From Hypsibius dujardini (Eukaryota; Tardigrada; Eutardigrada; Parachela; Hypsibiidae), in contig LRSR01014250.1 of NCBI GenBank assembly GCA_001579985.1, positions 1-25,488 on the forward strand: a DNA stretch of 25,488 nucleotides, read 5' to 3'. The notes below the pieces were generated by a model. The model made no database searches, was not told the origin of the DNA, and was given only the letters and a program-made list of their open reading frames with translations. Numbering within the stretch: position 1 is the first letter of the stretch; each line of letters starts with the position of its first letter. The position numbers and the translations under genes were made by a program. Of the stretch, positions 10,032 through 20,521 are shown piece after piece.

Positions 10032-10518
10032 TCACGAAAATACGAATGGATCACTGTAAATTTTGTAATTTTCTAGATCAATCTTGGATGGTTCTTTGTT
10101 GCAGGAAAAGCACCTGTAAGGGCAACGGGATACTACTACCGGTTCATCGAAAGGTTGCTGGACTGGACTTACTCGGAAACGTTAACATCCCTGTCATCGG
10201 TATCCGGCAGTTTAACAGTGAAGTGGGTTGGCTTCACCTCCCGGTTGCCACTGAGGAATTCCGTCACGAGGATATCCTCCGGTCGCCGTTCGAGCAAATC
10301 CGAGCGATGTCCCGGCGTGGAAATACAAGTCGACTGCGGACATACTTTAAACTAAATCAAAAGCAAGCAATAGCAGGATTAGTGTAGCACAAAGACAGAC
10401 AAACACAGATACATGGATGGATGGACGGATAGACAGAATAATAGGCAGGCCACGCGACAGACAGACAGGCAGGCAGGCAGACAGACAGGCAGACAGACAG
10501 GCAGGCAGACAGACAGGC

Positions 10519-10563
<45 letters not shown>

Positions 10564-11195
10564 TCGATAACTCATAACTCACCAAGTCGTAAAGGCTCTT
10601 TTTGCTGGTCTGAGTGATCTTCTCCAAGAACTCCAGAGCATAATACGTATAACGGTCGATCACGTAAACTCCAATGGACGTGTCATGATGATGCTGTCAT
10701 TCCGCCAGACCACGTTAAATCATGTCACACCCAGGAGGAGCAATAAAAGTAGGGAAACTAACCGAATAAGAGTCTTGGCCGACTTGACTACTGGCAATGC
10801 TGACAATGTTCGGCGAGTAATGCTTCTTGTACATGCTGGCAGCCTGGCAGGTGTCAATCATGAAGAGAATCTGGTTGTAGCGCTTCTTCTCCCACATCTG
10901 CTGGAATGCGTCCGCCAGCTCGACATCCGTTATTTCCTCGTTGTCTTGGAATTTTAAAAATCCGTCACCACCATGACCTGCGGAAATAGCATCGTGAAAA
11001 AGCAAAGTGTCGATGAACGTACAGGTTGAGCAGTCCAATACACAGGCGGACAGACAGGCAGGCAGGCAGGCAGACGGGCAGGCAGGCAGGCAGGCAAACA
11101 TGCAGACAGATACATAGGCAGACAGACGGACAGACAGAGAGACAAACAGACAGAGAGACAGACAGAGAGACAGACAGGCAGGCAGACAAACAGGC

Positions 11196-11226
<31 letters not shown>

Positions 11227-11353
11227 GAGACAGACAGGCAGGCAGCCAGGCAGACAGACAGACAGACAGACAGATACACAGAGACAGACAGAGAGACAGA
11301 GAGACAGACAGACAGAGAGACAGAGAGACAGACAGGCAGACAGACAAACAGAC

Positions 11354-11408
<55 letters not shown>

Positions 11409-12940
11409 TGCACAGGCAGAGAGATACATAGGCAGACAGATAAGCAGACAGACTTACAGGACTGGCAGACAGATAGAACTCGAAAAAGTTCACCCACCGG
11501 TCATGTAGATGAAAATGTTACTGCCATCATCAGGCAACAACTGCTTGCTGCGCGGTGTGCCTGGTGGAAGACGACCGGTCAAGAGCCGAATGAAATTTTC
11601 CACAGTCACCTGCAAAAATTACTTACACATGTACCCAACCGTTCAGTTCTCATGATTCCCGTCCCTTATAACTCAGAGATGCAGAATTTAAAGTTCTTGC
11701 AGGAGCGGAACGTTAATGTACCTCATAGCCCCGGTAGTCAACCTCAACATCGTCTCCGTAAACGTCAATGTGCTGGCGTGCATTGTTGAATACGGAACCT
11801 GAAAGTAAAGCAGCATGAAAATTCTACGCCAAATTCAATTTCAAATCGATTAGCATGAGTAAATGTGTGTTGTTTAATTGTACGGTAAGGGGGCGCGGTG
11901 CAGCTACAAGTCATCATCGAACTGCCAATCAAGGACTGCTATTCCAGACACGACCAAGAGCACAGCCCACTAACTTCTGAAACTCATTCACATGGTGCCA
12001 ATCAATTCTAAACTGAATTTGGGCAATGTTAAAGAAAACAATTTAAACCATTTTTCGAAACAGCAATTTAATTTTCTGCAGTAAAAACTAAAAACCAGGC
12101 GGAAAAGACATCTTCCGGTGTGTCCTAAACTGGGAATTTCTGCTCAAACAAAATTCTCAAAGCCACACAGATTAAATATAGTTCGATAAATAAGACCCTA
12201 GTAAAAAATTGATTCGAATCGACTGTGGGGTTCCGCTCGGGAAAAACAACCATTGCATTCTCAATTAAACCGTTCGTCCTGATCGATCAATCAATCTACC
12301 TACCATCAGAGTCAGTCAGTCAGTTAGTCAGTCGGTCAGTCAGTCAATCAATCAATCAACCGACCATTAAAAACGGTCAATCAATCAATCAACTACCGTG
12401 CTTTAGAGTGTACTATTACACCAACCAGGTCGCGGATTCCTAGCATTGCAGGGCATGTCGTCGGCCAGCATCAGGATGATCTGACTGTCGGGAATGCCCA
12501 ACCGCTTGACACTCCGATACATCGACAAGGCGTTGGCCACATGGCGGTAGTTGAACCAGAAGCGAGAAGTGCAGACAATCACAGCCCAGTTATTGGTGTG
12601 GTGGGAAGTGGTCTTGCTGCCGGGCGGTGCGGCGACTTGTGCTACCACCGGCAACCATGACAGAATCACCGACATCAGCAGTACGATCTGGAGAAGTATA
12701 AATTGCGCTCAATAACCGCAGAAAGTTACCGGTGAAGATGGGAAAATAGATATTTGTAATGAGTCGAATTTATGTAGAAATCAATCGATTCATAACCTGC
12801 GCTTCACTTGCAAATTACTCTATTTCTAAATTCGGGATAAACTTCCTCACCAGCAAAATGGTCACGCATAATTTCGGTAAGTTGTAAAATGCTCCCGGCC
12901 GTGAAAAACCAGGAGGATGCGGATTACCGGCGTTCGACAT
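10032..12940 (-). CDS. PIGK: GPI-anchor transamidase catalytic subunit (PIG-K/GPI8)
   Basis: The eight exons are 12940-12851, 12687-12426, 11798-11722, 11609-11498, 10977-10763, 10693-10583, 10351-10173 and 10113-10032, with consistent phases, giving 375 aa (family about 395). A short N-terminal tail precedes a hydrophobic segment at about residues 24-48. The C13-type cysteine peptidase core follows, with [29 protein letters not shown], the catalytic His182 in GHGG and the catalytic Cys224 in DTCQ; the 42-residue spacing matches the family. It cleaves the C-terminal signal of precursors in the ER lumen and transfers them to GPI. The predicted C-terminus ends soon after the conserved core, without the transmembrane helix of the human protein; the last exon is the least certain. 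It is divergent from POC1. Confidence 0.93.
10390..10562 (-). repeat. Intronic CTGT/CAGA array (PIGK intron 6)
   Basis: Array of CAGA/GGCA units on the plus strand in intron 10352-10582. It begins about 20 nt after the 5' splice site and nearly fills the intron. Confidence 0.95.
11041..11480 (-). repeat. Long intronic CTGT/CAGA array (PIGK intron 4)
   Basis: The largest array in the window, about 440 bp, is inside intron 10978-11497. It begins about 17 nt after the 5' splice site. Units are CAGA mixed with GGCA and GAGA variants. It is CTGT-rich in the transcript. Confidence 0.95.
12290..12400. repeat. GTCA/ATCA tetranucleotide tract (PIGK intron 2)
   Basis: Runs of CAGT and AATC units in the 627-nt intron 11799-12425. 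This is a different repeat type from the CTGT arrays. I see nothing else notable in this intron. Confidence 0.8.
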
Positions 12941-13278
12941 TCTTGAGAGGAAAAGTGCGAAGAACAGAAACTCAAACCGGATCGAACTAAAATAAAATAA
13001 GTCATTCGTAAGTGGTTGTTGTGGTTTTTTATGTTTATAAACCGTTCTATTTTGTAACGAACTAGTCCTAACAGTTACCACGCCTACTTTGCAGTTCGAT
13101 GTGATTTAAACCAAAATTACCGCTTGGTATTTTTCATCTCCGTTTGTTCATTGTCATTGCTTCCTTCCCTTACAAGTTTTAGGATGTTGTTTGTTGCTGT
13201 TTGACTCTTGTGAGTTTTTTTATTGGTTTAGATTATTTTATCCTTTGGAGTTACGTAGGTTTTCTCACGTTTACAAGG
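12941..13278. promoter_or_regulatory. Divergent promoter region, PIGK / POC1
   Basis: This 338-bp gap separates two start codons pointing away from each other, so it must hold both promoters and 5' UTRs. I see no convincing TATA box or named factor site. Confidence 0.5.
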
Positions 13279-15149
13279 ATGGATAAAAAGGTGAGTGTTG
13301 ACTGCGAATCCAAACTAGACACGTGGCAAAAATCTTGCATCGACCGAATCAAGCACTTTAACTCGGGACTCTGTACAACAGTCATGCGTCGAACGAGTGT
13401 AATGGCTTAACTCGGTTAGCGCAATGTTTTTGCCACGAGTGTGGAAAGTTCTTTTAGCGAATTTGAAATTGCGCCGGCTCATAAGTACCGTTCTTCTTGT
13501 TTGCTTAGAAGAATCTGTATTCCGCGACGGCAGAAGAGGAGGAACGGGGTCCAGAATTGACGAGAGTTTTAACAGGCCAGTCGTCCGCCATAACCGATGT
13601 TGATTTCCATCCCAGAAAATACCAGATAGGTTTGTTTTGTGCTCCGAAAATGTGATCGAAAATTTTGTAACTTGAGTTTTATTTACAGTTTCTGGTGGTG
13701 CCGATGGAACGGTGGGGTTGTGGAACATCAGGCCGGACACTAAAGCCTTTCGACTTGTTGGCCACAAAGTAGGCGCTTTCTGCGTTGATTGATTGATTGA
13801 GTACTGCGAAGTTGTGCATACGGTTTGTACGGCTGATTGATTGATTGAATTATTGAGTGTTGCGGAGTTGTGCATACGGTTTGTATGGCTGATTGATTGA
13901 TTGGATTATTGAGTGTTGCGGAGTTGTGCATACGGTTTGTATGGTTGATTGATGAATTCGCCCGAATTGCTTGTGTTGCGTTTTAATAATGCACAATCTT
14001 TTTGGATTGTAGGACGCAGTACTTTGCACTCAGTTTTCGCCGGAAGGGCACATCTTAGCGTCCGGGTCAAGAGATAAAACGGTTCGCCTATGGATATCAA
14101 GCGTGTAATTTTGATTGTGCATTCTTTTTACGAATAGCCAATTGGACTTGAAGTGTTTTTTGTTAATATTGTTCGGTTGATTTTGTAGTCGCACGGAGTC
14201 AATGGTAGTTCAAGCGCATTCAGCCGCCGTGTCGGCAGTCGATTTCTCCCCCGACGGCAACCTCATGTGCACGGGTTCTCATGACAAATCGATAAAGGTG
14301 CGCGGGAAGTTGCAACGCATCGGGCAATTGATTTTTCTGTTCCTATTCTGATCCACTGACAACTGGCGCAATAATATTTAGATTTGGGACACGCAGACTT
14401 TCAACTTCCTTCACGGTATGAGGGCCCACAATAACTGGATTCGAACGACCAGGTACCGTTACTCTGAGTGATCTAGTCTTTGATGGTTGAATTTCTGTTG
14501 TAAATCCTTCATTGTCAAGTTTTCTCCAGGTTTTCGCCGGACTCTAATATCATTCTGTCAGCCAGTAATGATCATACTGCAAAGTTGTGGTGCGTCAAAG
14601 ACCGCTCTTGCGTCCACTGTTTCGATGCATGTGGCGGACCGGTCAACGGCGCGGCATACCATCCGTCAGGAAACTACATTGCCCTTGCCCTCCAGGACGG
14701 ATCAGTAAAAGTCTATGATGTTCGCACTTTTGGACTGGTTCAACTTTATCGAGGTAGCGTCAACGATCCTTCTGTCTGTCTGTCTGTCTGTCTGTCTGTC
14801 CTGTCTGTCTGTCTGTCTGTCTATCTGTCTGTCTGTCTGTCTGTTTGTCTGTTTGCTTCTTTTCACACGCAATACGGAATATTACATTAGGGTTCTTTTC
14901 TGACTAGTGCACGAGGGACCGGTGAACAAGATCGATTTCCACCCAACCGGAAACTTTCTTGTGTCAGTATCGGACGACAAAACTGTCAAAGTCATGGACG
15001 CCGTAGAAGGGCAACTTATCTACACACTCTACGGCCACGACGAGCCAGTGCAGCAGGTCAAATTCGCTCCCACTGGCAAGTTCTTCGCCACCGCCGGAGC
15101 TGACGATCGGATATTCCTCTGGAAGACAGTGATCGACACCAAGATTTGA
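13279..15149 (+). CDS. POC1: POC1 centriolar WD40-repeat protein
   Basis: The eight exons are 13279-13290, 13509-13629, 13689-13768, 14013-14104, 14189-14297, 14382-14452, 14530-14753 and 14908-15149, giving 316 aa. Seven WD40 repeats make a full beta-propeller; [19 protein letters not shown] and FHPSGNYI are close to animal POC1. POC1 stabilises centrioles and basal bodies. The first exon is only four codons (Met-Asp-Lys-Lys), ends in a GTGAGT donor, and uses the first ATG in frame. The protein stops about ten residues after the seventh blade, so the C-terminal coiled-coil POC1 motif of longer homologues (about 400 aa) is missing. Intron 1 contains a complete MITE-like element, intron 3 a 56-bp tandem repeat and intron 7 a CTGT array. 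Confidence 0.9.
13319..13442. mobile_element. MITE-like palindromic element, copy 2, in POC1 intron 1
   Basis: Termini ACACGTGGCAAAAATCTTGC and GCAATGTTTTTGCCACGAGT are inverted repeats with a few mismatches. The inside is homologous to 3312-3440. It lies wholly inside intron 13291-13508; removing it leaves a typical intron of about 94 nt. Confidence 0.65.
13784..13953 (+). repeat. 56-bp tandem repeat, three copies (POC1 intron 3)
   Basis: The GTTGTGCATACGGTTTGTA core recurs at 13811, 13867 and 13923, a constant 56-bp period. Each copy is followed by GATTGATT runs. It fills most of intron 13769-14012. Confidence 0.95.
14770..14856 (+). repeat. Intronic CTGT array (POC1 intron 7)
   Basis: A nearly pure TCTG array in intron 14754-14907, beginning about 16 nt after the 5' splice site. 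Confidence 0.95.
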
Positions 15150-15411
15150 ATTGTCAATCGGGGCTGACCCTTCGCATAAACTTCATCCCCCATTACCCGT
15201 TTCCATATCGACCATCCCAGTGACAGTGAAGCGTTTGAACGCCCATCATCATCCATGCAAATGGATCGCCATCCCTGGTTTTGGGACCAAATAACCGCCG
15301 TTCCTTGATGATTCCATTTCTAGTGCTTTGAAGCTTGAAAAAATTCCCCTGGCGCTGAATGTATGGAACTTGACCGGGCGGCTCGCCATTTTTTGTTGAC
15401 GACGGCGCTCG
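15150..15411. other. POC1 3' flank and upstream region of the next gene
   Basis: 262 bp without a supported coding exon. It could hold an upstream exon of the following gene, because a 3' splice-like TGTTTGCAG overlaps that gene's proposed start. Confidence 0.4.
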
Positions 15412-16173
15412 ATGTGTTTGCAGGACGTCATTTTCCGTCGTACCAATGCTGCATCCGCTGCTGCTTCCCAAATGCCACCCGGAAGTAAACCACGGCGGAA
15501 TATGTTCGCCAGTGGAAGAGCTTATGTCAGTTGCCTGCGTCATAAGAAGGGGCTTCCGCCCAAGGAGGCTATTACGGCGAAGCAATGGCTCCAATCGTTG
15601 GTGGCGGACCGATCGGCGGGAAGTGACGGCCAATCTTCTTCCCAGCAGGCGCATACCGACGACTTAGCTCAGCTGGCCCGGCAAGTGGTGGTGCATCAGT
15701 CCACCATGACGTGCCAGAACGAAATTCCCAAGGACCACCATTTTCTGTCATTGCAGCTGACTCAGGAGCCGCGGGCGGGAGTGTCGCTCAGCCCGTTGGA
15801 CCGGTTGCGGTTGTTCATTTTGAAACGGAAAATATTCTCCTCGCGTAAGCATTCCGACGTGGAGGAGATTGCACTGCATCCCCACGGGATCCCGCAGTTT
15901 GAGAAGTTGTACGCTGCCACCAACCAACACGTTTCCTTCAACCGCAGGAAGCTATTTGACCCTGTGCTACCGGTTGCCAGTCGACGGCTGGCTGCGGATT
16001 CCATCATTACGGACTTTGATATCCTGTGCCCGTTGAAGCCGCGACCGCATTTGCAGCAGATGAAGCGGCAGCGAGACCGAACAAGGTTGTGTCTGGTCGG
16101 ACGATCGACTGCGGGGTAAGTTGGTTAGACAGACGGACAAACCGATAGATAAACAGACAGGCCGACAGACAAT

Positions 16174-16223
<50 letters not shown>

Positions 16224-16854
16224 GGCAGGCAGGCAGGCAGGTAGACAGACAGACAGGTAGATAATCGGACAGCTTGGTAAACGGACAAACTGGCAGGCAC
16301 GACCTTCTGACCGAAAGACTGGGAACCTTGACAAATTTGTTTCTTTTAGAATTTCATTCGAAGCGTCAGATTTTATGGTGCGTTGGTTCTACCGTCGTTG
16401 TCTGCAGACCGCAGAACTGGACGGAATACAATTAACCCGAATCCAGGAAGAAGCTGACCTTGAAGAGGACTACAATCTCTCGCTACTCGGCCATTACCAT
16501 AACTCCAAATGCCTCGCATCTAAGCTGGTCGCTGCCCGGCGCTCCGCTGCCTTGGCCGATAGTCTTCTCAGTGTCAGCAGCGACTCTACCGTTTCTTATG
16601 CCAGTATGCGATACTCGGTCATGCAGTTGTCCTCCTTGGTGGCCATTGCTGAGGATGAACGCGACAGTCTTCATTGCCATATAACGACATGTGCTGATGG
16701 AATCCCATTCAGATGCACTATTACGATGGATTTGGATGAGATTGTTAAGCACCATGGTGTGGATTCACCAGCTGCGGAAACTTTGTCGACCGACGGTTCT
16801 GGTTTGCTCCATGTGGAGGCGGACTTCAGTGGAGACGCTCCGGTTGCAAGCTGA
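15412..16854 (+). CDS. Unrecognised two-exon protein
   Basis: Two exons, 15412-16115 and 16350-16854, join in frame (GG|A) across a GTAAGT...TTTTAG intron and give 402 aa. Coding is supported by the long uninterrupted frame, the consistent phase and a codon use like the neighbours. I do not recognise the family. The N-terminal half is basic and rich in Arg, Lys and Ser. The middle has a leucine-rich segment around SPLDRLRLFILKRKIF. The C-terminal half is acidic, with IQEEADLEEDYN near residue 260, and probably mostly helical. No signal peptide or membrane segment is seen. The start is uncertain: the TTTGCAG spanning the ATG could be a 3' splice site at 15422, with a first exon further upstream. 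Confidence 0.65.
16127..16290 (+). repeat. Intronic CAGA array (unrecognised gene)
   Basis: CAGA array in intron 16116-16349, beginning about 11 nt after the 5' splice site. Here the transcript carries CAGA, the opposite orientation from most arrays in the window. Units after 16263 are degenerate. Confidence 0.93.
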
Positions 16855-17553
16855 ACGCACGATAAGAGGACAAGATGTGAAGTCGGGATTCAGATTTGAT
16901 TCGATCACGTTCAGAAAGAAATGGAATCGCGTTAATTTGGATAAGAGTTCCGTAAAATATTGTACGAACTGGCTGACGGAGAAACCTTCTCCGGCTCGTA
17001 ATTACGCGTATAGCCTTTTATTATTAGGCGCAAGTTTCTCCTACACACAAACTATGGTGGAGTACGATCAATCAATCAAGCACAACGAGCAAGCTATACG
17101 AAATGAGTCAATCAGAGAAGAGTGAATCAGATTGAATGAATCAGATTGAACGTTCAATCGAGTGCAGGGCTATACCGAGGGAGGCGGGGCTTAGCTGTCC
17201 CTTGAGATCGCGAGCATTGCGCTCAGCTCAGTCAAAAGAGACCGGAACTGATTGGTTGTAGAAATGTGAGGCCCGTCGGAACTAATTTACTGAGGGGGAG
17301 AGGGTCCAAGAATCAGCACCAGTTGATCGGAATTCTACAGTACTTACACTTTATCGTACGACAGTAGTGTAAACGGAACAAATACAGTTCAAGTACAGAA
17401 TCTGTGGAATCTGACAGACTCAACTTAAATGTAAAAAGGGGTAAACAAGAAAAGGAAAGCAAAAGCAAAAAACGTCATTCATTGTGAAAACCGGCGGGGC
17501 AGAATCAGAAAAGGAAGGACGAAAATTCGCTGCTCCCGCACCTCCAACTCCGT
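16855..17553. other. Intergenic region between convergent genes
   Basis: The region lies between two converging 3' ends. It contains AATCAATC-type runs near 17065-17155 and a fragment of the 309-812 element family at 17185-17209. No gene is supported; the frame at 16691-17125 overlaps the preceding gene out of frame and lacks any family signal. Confidence 0.5.
17181..17209. mobile_element. Fragment related to the 309-812 inverted-repeat element
   Basis: The 25 nt at 17185-17209 (GGGGCTTAGCTG...GATCG) match the reverse complement of 400-424 with a single mismatch. Weaker similarity continues on the left (G-rich) side. Confidence 0.5.
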
Positions 17554-18757
17554 CTAACCGAACTGCATGATTTGGGGAATGCCAAGGGATGGGTCAATCA
17601 GAATGTTAATGGTGTGTACCGGCATGGGCATTTCATGCTGAATGGTCGCCGTGACTGGAAGTGATTCCGGAACTGACTCCCCCACACCAACTGCTGCCTC
17701 AGCTGCGGTTCCTTCTCTTCCAAGCGAGGCCGGCAACACGATCCCCTTCTTCTTTGTCACGCGCTTTTTCTTCTCCTGAATCAGAACAAACTTCCACACT
17801 GTCTGCGACTTGGGGAAGGTCTTCTTATCCTGGAGGTCATCCGTGTTGGCGGCCACCTTGACCACTTCCACGCCGACGCTTTTCAGGCGGCGGTGGACGC
17901 TCGACTTGGACAGATGCAGATCGGCCTCGTCGTTGTACAGCTTCGTGAGGGCCTCACAACCGATAAACGGATTGGCCAGGGCGAGCTCGCGGATCCGTTG
18001 GTCGTGAGCATCGGTGGTTTTCACATGGCGGCCCTTCTTTCCAATTTTCCGCAATCCGGTGACGGGATCGACTGATTCGATCACGCGGCCAATGTACTAA
18101 ATCGTATGAGCGAATATATAAATTTATCAAACAGTGATCAGGAGGATTTAGGTTTTACGAAAGACGCACCAATCTTGGGGACAGGATAACAAATCAATGA
18201 AATGAATTACTGTTCCATGGTACATTAATCAAGCAATCAATCTATGTAAACTGTTCCATGTTACATTAATCAATCAATCAATTGCTGTTTCATGTTACAT
18301 CAATCAATCGATCAATCAATTGCTGTTTCATGTTACATCAATCAATCGATCAATCGACTAATGCGTAACGGGCAACGGAAAACAATGATGATCGATTGTG
18401 GATGAAATCGGTCAAGAGATCATGCATGTGGCGAACAAGCGTCAAACAAAATCAAATCAAAGCCATCAAATCAACCAATCAATGTAGACAGCTTCAAATT
18501 CCGTATTTGCATTAGTATCTTCATTTATAAGGCAATAAAATTCTTCACAGTTAAAAATAAAAACTCACTCCTTTAGGACGTCCGATGAGTTCTCCAATTT
18601 TGGAATACGTTAGTTTATGCACTTCGTGCATATAACGGATCATGTCCTGTAGAATAAACACCAATCAATTAACAGGAAATGTATACAAAAATCCGGGAAT
18701 CAAAAGAATACTAGTACATACGACTGCATCCTGTGAAAGAACTTTTCCCGTGGGCAT
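17554..18757 (-). CDS. Double helix-turn-helix protein derived from a Tc1/mariner transposase N-terminus
   Basis: Three exons, 18757-18722, 18646-18569 and 18096-17554, are all in phase 0 and give 218 aa. Residues about 8-45 form a first HTH (LTYSKIGELIGRPKGYIGRV). A basic linker, KKGRHVKTT, corresponds to the GRPR-type linker of Tc1 transposases. Residues about 69-113 form a second HTH (Tc3_2-like) ending LSKSSVHRRLKSVGVE. This is the paired-type DNA-binding half of a Tc1/mariner transposase. The expected DDE catalytic domain is absent; instead there is a Lys-rich stretch, then an Ala/Val/Glu-rich tail and a stop. The intact spliced frame suggests a host gene that may act as a DNA-binding regulator; this role is inference. 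It is divergent from INTS1. A degraded transposon is the alternative. Confidence 0.75.
18211..18360. repeat. Tandem repeat in HTH gene intron 2
   Basis: Four imperfect units of about 34-41 bp carry TGTT(C/T)CATG(T/G)TACAT followed by AATCAATC runs, starting near 18211, 18252, 18286 and 18324. The host intron is 18097-18568 (472 nt). Confidence 0.85.
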
Positions 18758-19380
18758 ATTCAGTGTTTGAAGTCTCAAATTAGGGATGAGGCGAGGAAGT
18801 TACCGCGGAACGAGTGGTCAGCCGAACCGAAGACCAAATTTGCAATTTAATTTTGAAACGGGGATGCCAGTTTTCTGCAAAGCTCCCACATGCAATTTTA
18901 GTATGCTGAAGCATGTGAAACAAGCCACGTGACACGTTAAAAACCGAGGAACTGCTTTCTGTTCCTGCTTTTAGAGCCGGATTGTTGTTCATGTTATTGG
19001 CGCTCGCAGTTTTTCAAGCAGCGTACACGTCTAATCCTGCTCACGTTCGTGTTCCAACTACCAAGCACGGTATTTAGCGTCTACTACCAAGAATTTAACG
19101 TTTTTGTTTTGATTGTTTTATAAAACTGTTTCTGTAAAACTGTTCTGTGAGAATTCTTCTAAATCCTTATAAATTGACAATTTGGATTTCGGGCAAAAAG
19201 TGCTTTTTACGTGTGGACTACGCCTGCGCTTTCGCGGCAACTCTTTCTTCTGCTGATTGAGTGAACGGATTGTTTTCGCTGGGGAGTTCGCATTCCAATT
19301 TTTTTGTGGTGTGTTTCTTCGAGGAGACGCATCAGCGGATTTTCACGTTTTTATCCTCAAGGAATTAGACCTTCTGAGAT
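18758..19380. promoter_or_regulatory. Divergent promoter region, HTH gene / INTS1
   Basis: A 623-bp gap lies between two outward-facing start codons. It should contain both promoters and 5' UTRs. No convincing named motif and no supported coding exon are seen. Confidence 0.45.
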
Positions 19381-20445
19381 ATGAGTGCAGACGGTCCTGG
19401 AGGACCACGTCGGCCAGGGGCGCCGAAAGGTGCGACTATTGTTTTAGCGCATCGAAGATTTAGCCAATCAATCGATTTATCACAGGCTTGTTGTGTGAGC
19501 AGTGATATAAATAAGCCAATCAATCGATTTATCACAGGCTTGTTCTGTGAGCAGTCATAAAAATAAGCCAATCAACGGTTGAAATATTTGAGTTTTTAAT
19601 CATACAAACACATCAATCAATTGAAGAATTTCATGTTATTGTGCATATTTTTCATGCTTCACTTCCTAATTGAACTTTCAGTGGAAGTACGTCCTACAAT
19701 CCATCAATCAACTTATGTAAACAAGCCTACTCAAACTGTTCCTCTGTTCCTTTTCAGCCCCTGGCGCAAATCTACCGCTTAACAATCTATCAATCAATCG
19801 ATGCAATCAAGCCTACTTAAACTGTTCCTCTGTTCCTTTTCAGCCCCTGGCGCAAATCTATCACTTAACAATCCATCAATCAATCTGTGCAATCAAGCCT
19901 ACTTAAACTGTTCCTCTGTTCCTTTTCAGCCTCTGGCGCAAATCTGCCGCCTAACATGACGTTCATGGCATTGGGTAAGCGTGCTTGAAATACCCAAAAT
20001 TAGCTACGTGTAATCTTGTTGTGTCATCCTTACTACTTTCTCGGTCACTTTCTTTAGGACCAAAAAGGCCGCCGAACAACGCTCAACGTCCGAACAACGC
20101 TGCCGCCGCACTATTCGGCATGTCCGAGGCTCGCCCAATCGGTGCTCCCGCCGCTGGTATGGCGGCTGGCTCTCTTCGGCGAACAGCTCTGTTGGGAAGC
20201 TCGGACCCCGTTGCGGTGACTTCGTTTTCGGCATCATCTTCATCGACGGTTGCCCAACGAATTCAAGCGGCTGCCAAACCGGTACCGGTTGCCAAGACCG
20301 GCGGTGTCGCAGCCCGTCCGTTGCCTCTGCACTCCTTCCCACGCGCAGCACCCGCTGGCACCAAATCAGATCCTGCGAGGAAAGTCGAAGTTAAGGAATG
20401 GATGAAAGCAGCGGTTGATAGTAAGTTTTCTGTGAGGAACAGATT

Positions 20446-20492
<47 letters not shown>

Positions 20493-20521
20493 CGACCGAC
20501 CGACCGACCGACCGACCGACC

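Noticed and set aside
10379-11508. Long Cys/Leu/Ser/Val-rich frames and their Asp/Arg/Gln/Thr-rich complements
   Set aside because: They are translations of CTGT/CAGA arrays, open in several frames at once, and lie inside PIGK introns. The same applies to similar frames at each other array.
13070-13090. Possible RFX X-box for the centriolar gene POC1
   Set aside because: Only a GTTACC half-site is present, without a matching second half.
15193-15654. Minus-strand frame of about 153 codons
   Set aside because: It overlaps the plus-strand unrecognised gene, which has the longer two-exon frame with good splice borders. No family signal was seen on the minus strand.
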